From a virus: DNA of 60,192 bases. Where the stretch lies: IMG/VR virus record IMGVR_UViG_3300044684_000112, positions 1 to 60,192 of that record. One strand, written 5' to 3'. The stretch's first letter is position 1, and every line of letters begins with the position of its first letter. Below are positions 34,089 through 42,400 of this stretch, piece after piece. The translations under genes and the position numbers were made by a program. The notes below the pieces were generated by a model. The model made no database searches, was not told the DNA's origin, and saw only the letters and a list, made by a program, of their open reading frames with translations.

Positions 34089-34376
34089 ATGAAAACCAAA
34101 GGTTTTACTTTAATTGAATTGATGATTGTTTTCGCAATCGTTGCGATCTTGGTAGCAATAACCATACCAATTATTCATCCTGTGCATAATCATGGTCGTG
34201 GTATGATCATTGAGTGTCATTCGGCAGTGGACAATTCTGTGATTCGCAGTCCAGTCGCTTCTTATTGGCATCAAGAACAGCAACAACAAGGCTACTATTC
34301 ATCAGACAATATCCATGAGGATTTCTATCCTCGTCCGGGTGATGTCTGTAAACCAATTGACGGAGGCATCCAATGA
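34089..34376 (+). CDS. Type IV pilin-like (prepilin N-terminus) protein
   Basis: 95 aa; ATG 34089 gives a 4-residue leader before GFTLIELMIVFAIVAILVAI, the class III signal recognised by prepilin peptidase (Gly at -1, Phe+1, Glu+5). ATG 34077 would give a longer leader. The rest is a small domain with ECHSAVDNSVIRSPVASYW and FYPRPGDVC that is also present in the lipoprotein at 46326. Host PilD would probably process it and insert it into the inner membrane or a pilus. It might interfere with pili used by competing phages. Confidence 0.75.
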   Translation: MKTKGFTLIELMIVFAIVAILVAITIPIIHPVHNHGRGMIIECHSAVDNSVIRSPVASYWHQEQQQQGYYSSDNIHEDFYPRPGDVCKPIDGGIQ

Positions 34377-35008
34377 AATATCGAAATCTGATCATTGTGT
34401 GTTTGTTCTTGATCGCCAGTCTTTTCGTTGGTTCGGCACAAGCCCAAAACAATGCATCGGCTTACAATCCGTGCGATCATTTGGCCGAGAAGTATCACCA
34501 ACTTGATGCCGGACAGTACCAAGGATTGGTTGATTCTTGCAACTCAAAGGCACCACAATCAAATGTTGACAAAGTTCAGCAAGCTGCATCGACCGCTCAG
34601 TCCGTCGCTGTGGTTGCCAAAGGAGTTGGTGAAGGCGTCGGTGAAGCAGCCAAAGGAGTTGGTGGTGCAATCAGTGACTTGGCCAAGAACCTTGGTGTCA
34701 CGATGAATGACTTCTTGCATTCTCCTGCTGGTGTCTTGCTCGCCTTCGTCTTTGTGATGAAGGTGATTGGATCTAAACTTTTGGTAATTCCATTCATCTT
34801 GACCGTCATTTCAATTTGGTCATTCATGTTGATGCGCTTGTCGCGCGATGATGTTCAATATGAGTTCGTTCCTGTTCTTTGGGGTGCATTCAAGTATCGA
34901 CGTGTTGTTTCGTTCAGGCGCGATCTTTCTGAATGGCTTGCTGGTTATGGGATTTTGAGCGGGATTGGCGTTGGTCTTCTTTGTTTGATTGTTGCTCTGA
35001 ACGTTTGA
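34373..35008 (+). CDS. Secreted/membrane protein with signal peptide and C-terminal membrane helices
   Basis: 211 aa, ATGA overlap. Signal peptide (LIIVCLFLIASLFVGSAQAQ, cleavage after AQA), a periplasmic part with two Cys (YNPCDHL ... VDSCNS), a Gly/Ala/Val stretch (KGVGEGVGEAAKGVGG), then three hydrophobic segments (about 115-135, 138-155, 190-210). Likely an envelope protein working with the pilin-like neighbour. Unknown function. Confidence 0.5.
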   Translation: MKYRNLIIVCLFLIASLFVGSAQAQNNASAYNPCDHLAEKYHQLDAGQYQGLVDSCNSKAPQSNVDKVQQAASTAQSVAVVAKGVGEGVGEAAKGVGGAISDLAKNLGVTMNDFLHSPAGVLLAFVFVMKVIGSKLLVIPFILTVISIWSFMLMRLSRDDVQYEFVPVLWGAFKYRRVVSFRRDLSEWLAGYGILSGIGVGLLCLIVALNV

Positions 35009-35020
35009 GCAATTGACTAC

Positions 35021-35060
35021 ATAGATGAGCACTGGAAAACTGGTGCTCATCTCGCTATGT
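35021..35060 (+). other. Strong hairpin just upstream of the tRNA pair
   Basis: GATGAGCAC (35025-35033) pairs with GTGCTCATC (35044-35052); outer CATAG pairs with CTATG. It ends three bases before tRNA-Arg. Possibly a terminator without T run or a processing site for the tRNA precursor. Confidence 0.45.
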
Positions 35061-35063
35061 TAT

Positions 35064-35136
35064 CTCCTCGTTGAATTGGATCAAAAGCTCAATCCTAGTG
35101 AGCCATTTGCAGGTTCGAGTCCTGTCGGGGAGTCCA
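35064..35136 (+). tRNA. tRNA-Arg (anticodon CCT)
   Basis: 73 bases. Acceptor CTCCTCG/CGGGGAG (one wobble), anticodon arm GCTCA-ATCCTAG-TGAGC with anticodon CCT (reads AGG), T-arm GCAGG-TTCGAGT-CCTGT, encoded TCCA. The D-arm is short. AGG is a rare codon in many hosts. Confidence 0.85.
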
Positions 35137-35137
35137 C

Positions 35138-35227
35138 GGAGAGTAAACCAGCTGGGTGCTGGCGACGCCTGGAAAGCGTTCGGGACGACGAAAGTCGTCT
35201 GGGGATCGAGACCTCTGCTCTCCGCCA
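35138..35227 (+). tRNA. tRNA-Ser (anticodon GGA)
   Basis: 90 bases, class II. Acceptor GGAGAGT/GCTCTCC, anticodon arm GACGC-CTGGAAA-GCGTT (anticodon GGA, reads UCC/UCU), a long variable arm GACGAC-GAAA-GTCGTC, encoded GCCA. One base separates it from tRNA-Arg, so both are processed from one precursor. Confidence 0.9.
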
Positions 35228-35286
35228 ATCACATACGTTGAACACATCGCACACTTTTCATACACTGAACACAAGGAATACAAGCA

Positions 35287-36276
35287 ATGTCAAAGACACT
35301 CATCAACAACGTCATTTTCGTCATCGACCGTTCTGGATCCATGCAGTATCATGCTCGTGCAGTCGAACAAGTCATTCGTGGTCTCAAGGAGCCGTTGGCG
35401 CAGGCTGATCAAGTCACTCGCGTCTCGCTCTATACGTTCGACGATCGCATCGAACGCAATCTCCATCTACGTCATCCCGACGCTCTCTCCGAGTTCAAGT
35501 TCCAAGCACATGGTCAAACCGCTCTTCTCGATGCGGTTGAACAAGCCATCCGTGAACACCAGAATCTATTGACTGGTGCTGATGAAGACCACAGCTTCCT
35601 GCTCTATGCTATCACCGATGGCCAGGAAAACGCATCTCGCCGCGTTCGTGCTGGTGATCTGAAGAATCTTATCGCCAAGCTTCCGGAAAATTGGACGGTT
35701 GCTGCATTGGTGCCCGATGTTTCCGGCATTCACTATGCAAAGAACTGTGGTTTCCCGGTCGGCAACATCGAAGTGTGGAACACCAATTCTCAACGCGGCT
35801 TCGAGGAAGTCGGTCAGCGTTTGGTCGACACCTACAAGAACTACAGCGTCATGCGTTCTGCCGGTACCAATTCGTCCAATCGTCTGTTCATCGACACCAA
35901 GAACTTGTCGGTGGCTGATGTGAAGCAATCGCTGGTGGAAGACAACAGCTTCCGCAAGTATGCGGTTACTGCCACCACAGCACAGCCAATCCGTGAGTAC
36001 ACGGAATCCGTTACTGGTCGTGGATACATCCTTGGCTCGGTGTTCTATCAGCTGACCAAGCCGGAAACCATCCAAAGTCAAAAGCAAATTGCCATCCGTA
36101 ACAAGCAGGACGGCAAGGTTTACAGCGGCGCTAACGCTCGTCAAGTCCTTGGATTGCCATCGTATGGATTTGCGAACGTGCGTCCAGGTGACTTTGGTGA
36201 CTGGGAGATCTATATTCAGTCCACCAGTGTCAACCGTAAGTTGATTCCTGGCCAAAACTTCCTGATGAAGTTCTGA
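35287..36276 (+). CDS. VWA-domain protein
   Basis: 329 aa. MIDAS motif VIDRSGSM near 11-18, metal-site Thr in QTALLDAVEQ near 79, Asp in AITDGQEN near 108. A C-terminal beta-rich domain (about 220-329; GRGYILGSVFYQLTKPET and IAIRNKQDGKVYSG) is unassigned. VWA modules bind partners through a metal ion. A second VWA protein (37071) lies in the same unit, so the two may form a complex. Confidence 0.75.
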   Translation: MSKTLINNVIFVIDRSGSMQYHARAVEQVIRGLKEPLAQADQVTRVSLYTFDDRIERNLHLRHPDALSEFKFQAHGQTALLDAVEQAIREHQNLLTGADEDHSFLLYAITDGQENASRRVRAGDLKNLIAKLPENWTVAALVPDVSGIHYAKNCGFPVGNIEVWNTNSQRGFEEVGQRLVDTYKNYSVMRSAGTNSSNRLFIDTKNLSVADVKQSLVEDNSFRKYAVTATTAQPIREYTESVTGRGYILGSVFYQLTKPETIQSQKQIAIRNKQDGKVYSGANARQVLGLPSYGFANVRPGDFGDWEIYIQSTSVNRKLIPGQNFLMKF

Positions 36277-36278
36277 TC

Positions 36279-36503
36279 ATGCTCGCCGTCCTGTACACAG
36301 AAAACATTGCAGTGCCAGGATGGGATCCAGGAACGACAGATAGAAAAGAAATCCAAGTGTTCAAGGAGTTCAAAACGGAAGCTGAACTCCTTGACTGGAT
36401 TTCAATCCAAGATCGAAATGACTATGGAAAGAAAAACTATCGCGTTCTGCAATTCCAAGAACTGACCGTTGAGCGGACGCTCAAACTTTCTTCTACACAG
36501 TGA
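36279..36503 (+). CDS. Small hypothetical protein
   Basis: 74 aa, two bases after the VWA gene. Alpha/beta pattern (LAVLYTENIAVPGWDPGTTD; LLDWISIQDRND). Not recognised. Confidence 0.5.
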   Translation: MLAVLYTENIAVPGWDPGTTDRKEIQVFKEFKTEAELLDWISIQDRNDYGKKNYRVLQFQELTVERTLKLSSTQ

Positions 36504-36512
36504 GATTACATC

Positions 36513-37013
36513 ATGTTGATTCGTGAAAACTCTTGGCACTTTCAGTTGTATCAATGGTTCTTCGATACCACGTACAGCGATTTTGTCTTCATGCAGCAGC
36601 ATGGATACAAAACCAACTTGACTTTTTGTAAGTACGCACGTAAGATATTCCTCGGTCTGCTTATTTCTGCCATCATTGGCACCGCTGCTCTGATGGTAGC
36701 TTTTTCGACCATCGAATTTTGGATCTACCTTGCCATCCATGGCACTGGTTGGATTAGTCACAAATCTCTTGGCGGCTTCTTTGAATCCTGTGCTAATTTC
36801 GGTCTTGTTGCCAACTGTGTTTTCGGCATTTGTTTTGCAATCGTCGGAACAAAGAAGTTGGTTGAAATGTTGTACAACCGTGTTCAAGAAGCAGTGTATG
36901 CCCGAAGCGCTGCAAATGAACAGAAAGAACCTGGTTTCTTCTCTTCATGGTATCATTCGGTGAAGGACAAGTTCTGTCCGACCTTGGAGTTCAAGGATGC
37001 TTCGGTATCCTAA
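36513..37013 (+). CDS. Membrane protein, two to three helices
   Basis: 166 aa; TACATCATG start context. Hydrophobic segments at about 46-70 (IFLGLLISAIIGTAALMVAF), 72-84 and 100-120 (FGLVANCVFGICFAIVG). Cytoplasmic amphipathic tail. Lies between the two VWA genes; possibly their membrane partner. Unknown. Confidence 0.55.
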   Translation: MLIRENSWHFQLYQWFFDTTYSDFVFMQQHGYKTNLTFCKYARKIFLGLLISAIIGTAALMVAFSTIEFWIYLAIHGTGWISHKSLGGFFESCANFGLVANCVFGICFAIVGTKKLVEMLYNRVQEAVYARSAANEQKEPGFFSSWYHSVKDKFCPTLEFKDASVS

Positions 37014-37070
37014 CTCTTTGGATTGATAACTGCAAGTATATCTCAACCTCAATCCGTAAGGAATAACATC

Positions 37071-38471
37071 ATGGCAAAGACTCTCGTAAACGCATTGAAG
37101 GCGTCACCTTCGCAGAACACCGCACGCACTGCCAACGGTGCTCTGACCAACAAGTCATCGCTGTCTCATTTGATCGACCTGTTCTTCATCGCCGCAGCAT
37201 CGCGTGGCAAGGATCTGTCAGCTCAGTTCGCTTTGGCATACGCTGAAGATGAATACCTGGCACTGCGTTTGATCCAGTGGCTGCGCGACGCTCGCGAAGG
37301 TGCTGGTGAACGTCAGCAGTTCCGCAATCTTTTTGGTTGGCTCATTCGCAACCACAAAGACGCAGCTCTGGCAGTTCTGACCAAGGTGCCGGAACTCGGT
37401 CGTTGGGACGACGTGTTGATTGGTCTTCGCACGCCAATCGAAGCTGAAGTGATCGATCTGATCCGCGAGGGTCTCGACAAGCAGAACGGTTTGTTGGCAA
37501 AATGGTTGCCGCGCAAGGGTGAAAATGCAGTGCTCCTGCGTCAGCGCCTTGGTTTGACGCCGAAGCAGTACCGCAAGACCATCGTCAACCTGTCCAACAC
37601 TGTTGAACAGGCAATGTGCGCTGGTAAGTGGGATGAAATCAAGTACAACCAGGTTCCGTCTGTGGCGTTTGCGCGCTACAAGCGTGCATTCACCAAGCGT
37701 TCGCCAGAGAAGTTCCAGAACTTCGTCAAGAAGGTTCAGGCAGGCGAAGCAAAGATCAATGCTGCTTCGGTGTTTCCGTATGACATCGTCCGTTCTTTGC
37801 GCAATTCTTCTTCGAAGATCGAGCGTGATGCTGCCAACGAACAGTGGAAGGCTCTTCCGGACTTCTTGAACGGCACTGACGAGCGTTTGCTTGTTGTTGC
37901 GGACGTTTCGGGTTCGATGTCGAGCCGTGTTTCTGGCACAGTGACAGCAATGGACGTTTGCATCTCGTTGGCGCTATATGTTTCGCAACGCCTGGAAGGT
38001 CCGTTCAAGGATGCATTCATCACCTTCTCTGCACAGCCAACTTTGCAGGTTGTTTCCGGAACACTGCAAAATCGCATTGCACAGATGGAACGCGCGCATT
38101 GGGACATGAACACCGACATCCAGAAGGTGTTTGAGTTGGTTCTCAGCACGGCAAAGCGCAACAAGTTGCCGGATTCGGCAATGCCGACCAAGATCGTGAT
38201 CGTCTCTGACATGGAGTTCGACGCTTGCGCTCGTGGTAACATCTCGAACCTGCGTAACATGTTCACAGAAGCAGGATACACACTCCCGCAGCTGGTGTTC
38301 TGGAATGTGAATGGTCGTGTTGGAAACATCCCGACCACGATGCACCAGTCCGGCACGGCACTGATTTCTGGATTCTCGCCGGCAATCGTGAAGTCTGTTT
38401 TGGGTGCTCAACTCATGACTCCTGAGTCTGTGATGTTGAAGACCTTGATGAACCCACGATACGAACTCTGA
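37071..38471 (+). CDS. DUF2828-like / Ro60-TROVE-like protein with VWA domain
   Basis: 466 aa; ATG 37071 in the ACATCATG context with AAGGA. Residues about 20-260 are helical repeats (HLIDLFFIAAASRGKDL; LALRLIQWLRDAREGAGERQ; FRNLFGWLIRNHKDAALAVL; VPELGRWDDVLIGL) like the DUF2828 and TROVE N-terminus. A VWA fold follows: MIDAS VVADVSGSMSSR near 276, Thr in DMNTDIQK near 345 and VIVSDMEFDACA near 377, the DUF2828-type 'SDMEFD'. Ro60/Rsr relatives bind Y RNAs and misfolded RNA. The RNA-binding role here is inference. Confidence 0.75.
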   Translation: MAKTLVNALKASPSQNTARTANGALTNKSSLSHLIDLFFIAAASRGKDLSAQFALAYAEDEYLALRLIQWLRDAREGAGERQQFRNLFGWLIRNHKDAALAVLTKVPELGRWDDVLIGLRTPIEAEVIDLIREGLDKQNGLLAKWLPRKGENAVLLRQRLGLTPKQYRKTIVNLSNTVEQAMCAGKWDEIKYNQVPSVAFARYKRAFTKRSPEKFQNFVKKVQAGEAKINAASVFPYDIVRSLRNSSSKIERDAANEQWKALPDFLNGTDERLLVVADVSGSMSSRVSGTVTAMDVCISLALYVSQRLEGPFKDAFITFSAQPTLQVVSGTLQNRIAQMERAHWDMNTDIQKVFELVLSTAKRNKLPDSAMPTKIVIVSDMEFDACARGNISNLRNMFTEAGYTLPQLVFWNVNGRVGNIPTTMHQSGTALISGFSPAIVKSVLGAQLMTPESVMLKTLMNPRYEL

Positions 38472-38481
38472 TCGTGACATT

Positions 38482-38514
38482 GAACCCCTGGTGATGAACC
38501 AGGGGTTCTTTGTT
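38482..38514 (+). terminator. Rho-independent terminator after the VWA unit
   Basis: GAACCCCTGGT (38482-38492) pairs with ACCAGGGGTTC (38498-38508), followed by TTTGTTTT. Confidence 0.85.
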
Positions 38515-38563
38515 TTGGCAGAAGAGTAAAATAGTCGTTATTCTATTCCCTGTGGTTTTCGTT

Positions 38564-38848
38564 ATGAGTGCAATTATTGACACGCTGGAAGAAACTTTCA
38601 CAACACAAACTGCTCCTTCTGGTCCGATTGAACATGATTTTGTTCGTAGACCAGCAGAAAATTTTCCAGAAGTGTTTGTGGTATACAAGACGGTTGTTAA
38701 TCACGAACTTGGATTTTCGTCGACGCGTTTCATTGGTGCGTATTTCAATCGCGACACGGCACGCACTGTTGCATCAACCTTTGGTGCTTTTGTTGTGCGC
38801 CTGGAAATTGGTCTTTTCCCAACCATTACCAAAGAGGATTTGCACTGA
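38564..38848 (+). CDS. Hypothetical protein
   Basis: 94 aa from ATG 38564; an in-frame longer version would start inside the terminator region. FPEVFVVYKTVVNHELGF and FIGAYFNRDTARTVAST suggest a small alpha/beta domain. Stop coupled to the next start (TGATG). Confidence 0.45.
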   Translation: MSAIIDTLEETFTTQTAPSGPIEHDFVRRPAENFPEVFVVYKTVVNHELGFSSTRFIGAYFNRDTARTVASTFGAFVVRLEIGLFPTITKEDLH

Positions 38849-39429
38849 TGAAACTATTTCGCATTCATGATGTGAGAATTAATTGGGAGGAAGAATATGC
38901 CAATGATCCTCATATCACAGTTGATTTTGACATCATTTTTGAAGATGGTCGTGTGGAATTGTTTGACTATCGGAACGAAGAACATCGTTCATATTGGCAA
39001 GAAGAAGTCTTCTATTCTTCACCACGCCGCGATGATATTGATGGTGACTTCTTGCTAAGTGTCGCTGGTGAGCGCGCACGCTATTACGTGACTTGTCCGT
39101 TGGAACGTGGCGGTTTTGGTGGTAATCGATTTACTTTCAATCTCGCCGATGGTTCAGTGTTGAAAGATGTTGGTGCATGGTCTTCTCGTTGTGCCATCAT
39201 GAATACACTATTTGCTTCACAAATTGTTACCTGCGCGTCAAACACCGGAGGATGTGCAGTGACAATAGATGGTCTTGTTCGCTGGTTGAATGAACAAGAA
39301 ACCAAACCGTTTTCTATTTGGAGAGCAAAGTTCTTACATCTTGATGATGAAATCATCTATGTCATTGGTTATCCTGATGGCACATTGAAGAACCCTGACG
39401 TCCACACTTACCTTGAGCAAATTGCGTGA
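38848..39429 (+). CDS. Hypothetical protein
   Basis: 193 aa, coupled by TGATG. Beta-rich and acidic (HITVDFDIIFEDGRVELFDY), with CPLERGGFGGNRF in the middle and two Cys near ASNTGGCAV. Not recognised. The TOPRIM gene overlaps it by four bases. Confidence 0.5.
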   Translation: MKLFRIHDVRINWEEEYANDPHITVDFDIIFEDGRVELFDYRNEEHRSYWQEEVFYSSPRRDDIDGDFLLSVAGERARYYVTCPLERGGFGGNRFTFNLADGSVLKDVGAWSSRCAIMNTLFASQIVTCASNTGGCAVTIDGLVRWLNEQETKPFSIWRAKFLHLDDEIIYVIGYPDGTLKNPDVHTYLEQIA

Positions 39430-40043
39430 CAACACTTGCTAAACATTTAGAAAGCCGTGGTCTTCTTCCAATGCATAAAAACATTGTGATTGACGAAGAA
39501 TCAGGGGTTGCAACTTTCTTCTTGTTTTCGCAAACGGGCAAATTCTTGGGCTATCATTCCTACAGACCATCTGGTCCAAAGGCACGTGAAGGCAAAGGTT
39601 TCAATCCAAAAGATCTGAAATATTACACACATGCTGTGCCAGGTGAATTGCCGTTCTTTGGAACAGAATCTTTGTTGTTCCATGACAAATTGTTGTTCTT
39701 AGTTGAAGGCGTCTTTGATGCGGTTAAGTTCCATGCTTTGGAGCTTCCTTGTCTGGCTGTTTTGGGAAACGATCCCCTTCGTCTTAGAAGTTATTTGCGG
39801 GCAACTGGTCGAATGGTTGTTGGTTTTTGTGACAATGATCTTGCAGGAATGAATCTTGCTAGGAGCTGCAATGTGTACTTCAAGGCTCCTGGCAAAGATG
39901 CTGGTGAGATGACGAAGCAAGAACTAAAAGAACAATTGCTAAACGCAACTCTTTTTGAACTAATTGATGGAGAAGAACGTGTCGTTCCGCATTCTCGCGA
40001 CTTCCGATACTCATTTCAATTTCGATGCGCAGGGCTTGAATGA
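39426..40043 (+). CDS. TOPRIM-domain protein (primase-like)
   Basis: 205 aa; GTG start overlapping the upstream stop. LFLVEGVFDAVKFHAL (TOPRIM Glu), AVLGNDPL and VVGFCDNDLAGMNLAR (D-x-D) form a DnaG/gp4-type TOPRIM. No zinc-binding Cys and no helicase domain are present, so it is not a complete primase. The full gp61-type primase is at 12037; this may be a specialised nuclease or inactive paralogue. It overlaps the phosphoesterase gene by 65 bases. Confidence 0.7.
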   Translation: MTTLAKHLESRGLLPMHKNIVIDEESGVATFFLFSQTGKFLGYHSYRPSGPKAREGKGFNPKDLKYYTHAVPGELPFFGTESLLFHDKLLFLVEGVFDAVKFHALELPCLAVLGNDPLRLRSYLRATGRMVVGFCDNDLAGMNLARSCNVYFKAPGKDAGEMTKQELKEQLLNATLFELIDGEERVVPHSRDFRYSFQFRCAGLE

Positions 40044-40677
40044 TAAGATGCCCATTAAAGCAGGCGAATATCAGGATTGGTTTCCTGATAACGTCGATGT
40101 TTTCATTCATGCTGGCGACTTGATGTACCATGGTACAGAATCTGAGTGGTACGGACGCGTCGAATCGTTGAAGAGCGTGAAAGCTGATCTAAAGCTGTAC
40201 GTGCCTGGCAATCATGATCTATTTGTTCAGCATTACACGGGTCCTGCCAATCAGGATCTTCGACGTATGGCTGATGTTAGGATGTTGGGAACACATCCGA
40301 AGTATTTGTCATATGAATTGCGCAACAAGATGCGTGTGCTTGGACTTCCTCATGTGACAGAATTGCCTGGATGGGCTTTCAATGATACAGAAGAACGACT
40401 CTATCGAATGGCGGAAGCTATTGTTGAGGATTACCAAAACAAGAAAATTGACATTGTTGTCACCCACAGTCCTCCATTTGGAATCTTGGATGGTTCACAC
40501 TGGGGAGTGAAAGCTTGGAATTATCTTCTGGTTGCGTTGAAGCCTGAGATTTGGATCTGTGGTCATATCCACGAAAACTATGGTGTTTATTGTAAAGACG
40601 GCACCACTTTTTATAATGTCGCGATGCTTGATCGTGATTACAAGTTCAAGAATCGTCCTGTTTTGATTGAGGTTTGA
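39979..40677 (+). CDS. Calcineurin-like metallophosphoesterase
   Basis: 232 aa; GTG 39979 is favoured since GGAGAAG lies 4-10 bases upstream (ATG 39967 has no site). All metal motifs are visible: ILATSDTHFN, HAGDLMYHG, YVPGNHDLF, VVTHSPPFG and WICGHIHENYG. Such enzymes hydrolyse phosphodiesters or phosphomonoesters. The closest type is the small cytosolic UPF0046-like family. Substrate unknown. Confidence 0.8.
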   Translation: MSFRILATSDTHFNFDAQGLNDKMPIKAGEYQDWFPDNVDVFIHAGDLMYHGTESEWYGRVESLKSVKADLKLYVPGNHDLFVQHYTGPANQDLRRMADVRMLGTHPKYLSYELRNKMRVLGLPHVTELPGWAFNDTEERLYRMAEAIVEDYQNKKIDIVVTHSPPFGILDGSHWGVKAWNYLLVALKPEIWICGHIHENYGVYCKDGTTFYNVAMLDRDYKFKNRPVLIEV

Positions 40678-40678
40678 T

Positions 40679-41341
40679 ATGCGCATGCCGAAGTTCATCG
40701 AAGTCAATCTTCCCGTTCTCCTTGCTTTGTACAATGGCAAGGATCGTTACTACCACGACATCAATCACATCAACTTCTGCCTGGCAAGGATGGAAGAAGC
40801 GTTGATGACGCACAAGCTTTCAAAGGTAGAACAAGAAACTCTTGAGATTGCAATTTGGTTCCATGATGCAATCTACAATGCAGAAGCTCAGATGGTCGTT
40901 CCTGGTTGGAGTGAACATGAGAGTCAAGAGTTCATGTATGGTTTGGCACAAACCTACTTGAAACAACACATCAAGTATGATCAGGATGCAATAGAATTTG
41001 GACACGTTATCACTACTGCTGCACGTTGTATCGAAGCAACGGCACGTCATGGTGAAAAACATGGAACGTTCCTCGAACAGATGATGTGTGACATTGACTT
41101 GTCAAGCTTGGCTTTGCCCTGGGCTCAGTTCGAAGAAAACACAGACAATGTTGTGCTGGAGTATGCTTTGATGCGTGACTATGATACGATACGTGAAGGA
41201 AACGCCAAGTTCCTCATGAAGCTGATCAACAAAGGCACTCCCATCTTTCAAACTGAATGGGGCAAGCAATTTGAAGAGAAAGCTCAGTGGAACATCAAGC
41301 ATCGTATTGCACAGGTGCTTCCAGCAAACGAACAATTCTAA
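40679..41341 (+). CDS. HD-domain metal-dependent phosphohydrolase
   Basis: 220 aa; ATG 40679 with GAGG 6 bases upstream. RYYHDINHINFCL, IAIWFHDAIYNAEAQ (HD pair) and CDIDLSSLALPW are typical of the predicted HD-superfamily hydrolases that act on nucleotides. It lies directly before the NadM-Nudix gene and after a phosphoesterase, forming a nucleotide-handling block. Confidence 0.7.
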   Translation: MRMPKFIEVNLPVLLALYNGKDRYYHDINHINFCLARMEEALMTHKLSKVEQETLEIAIWFHDAIYNAEAQMVVPGWSEHESQEFMYGLAQTYLKQHIKYDQDAIEFGHVITTAARCIEATARHGEKHGTFLEQMMCDIDLSSLALPWAQFEENTDNVVLEYALMRDYDTIREGNAKFLMKLINKGTPIFQTEWGKQFEEKAQWNIKHRIAQVLPANEQF

Positions 41342-41368
41342 CCACAACCGACAAATGGAGGAGTTCCA

Positions 41369-42400
41369 ATGTCAAAGAAATATGCAATAGCTGTAGTCAT
41401 CGGTCGTATGCAGCCCATCCATAATGGGCATGTACATTTACTTCAGCGAGCTTCTGAACTTGCTGATTTTGTTTTGGTATTGTTTGGTGACACTGGTGGT
41501 CCGCGTACAATCAAGAATCCATTCACCACGGTACAACGTGGGAACATGCTTGATGGTGTGATGAAATACATCGGATGTAATGCATACAGCTTTGCGGAAA
41601 TATTGGATGATCCAAATGATCAAGTTTGGATCCAGAATGTCAACCTTGCCATTTCTGGTGGTATCGGCAAGATTTGCATCGTCGGTCACACCAAGGAAGA
41701 CACCTCTTACCTCGAATGGTTCCCACAGTACGATTTCATCAACGTTCCATACAAGAACGTTGATGGTTTCGAGTACAACATCAACGCAACTTACATCCGA
41801 GATTTGTATTTTCAGAATCAATTGGAGTATGTGAGCGGAGCAATGCCGGAATCTACTGTCAAAGAACTTCGGAAGATTGCTGCTACACCTCAATTCCAAA
41901 CTTTGAAGGATGAATATGCATACATACGAGCCTATCGTAAGGCGTGGGAAGTCGCACCGTATCCAGTCGTCTTCTCGACGGCAGACGCGGTCGTTATACA
42001 ATCTGGACATGTCCTCCTTGTACGTCGCGGAAAAGAGCCAGGCAAAGGTCTACTTGCGTTACCCGGTGGGTTTCTGGACCCTAACGAAACGTTGTTCCAC
42101 GCATCCTTACGTGAGCTCCGGGAAGAGACTGGCATCAAAATTCAGGACGAAGTCCTCACGCGCTGCTTCAAAGCGAAAGAAATCTTCGACGCTCCGTCCA
42201 GGAGTTTGCGAGGTCGTACTATCACGACCGCATTCCTATTCAAGCTCAACGATTCGTGTGAACTCCCGGCATTGCGTCCGGGGAAAGATCCGGATGGTGG
42301 TACTATTGACGCGCGATGGGTGCCGCTTGGTGAAGTCAAAAGGAGTGTGATGTTCGAGGATCACTACTTCATCATTCAGAAGATGGTATCAATGTTATGA
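41369..42400 (+). CDS. nadM: Bifunctional NMN adenylyltransferase / Nudix hydrolase
   Basis: 343 aa; GGAGGAG before ATG. Residues 1-180 are a NadM-type nucleotidyltransferase: VVIGRMQPIHNGHVHLL with HNGH near 19, KNPFTTVQRGNML, and INATYIRDLYF (the ISATxIR-like motif). Residues about 200-343 carry the Nudix box GGFLDPNETLFHASLRELRE followed by ETG. It makes NAD+ from NMN and may hydrolyse ADP-ribose. With NAMPT (47105) it completes a two-step NAD+ salvage route (NARP2-type). Confidence 0.93.
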   Translation: MSKKYAIAVVIGRMQPIHNGHVHLLQRASELADFVLVLFGDTGGPRTIKNPFTTVQRGNMLDGVMKYIGCNAYSFAEILDDPNDQVWIQNVNLAISGGIGKICIVGHTKEDTSYLEWFPQYDFINVPYKNVDGFEYNINATYIRDLYFQNQLEYVSGAMPESTVKELRKIAATPQFQTLKDEYAYIRAYRKAWEVAPYPVVFSTADAVVIQSGHVLLVRRGKEPGKGLLALPGGFLDPNETLFHASLRELREETGIKIQDEVLTRCFKAKEIFDAPSRSLRGRTITTAFLFKLNDSCELPALRPGKDPDGGTIDARWVPLGEVKRSVMFEDHYFIIQKMVSML

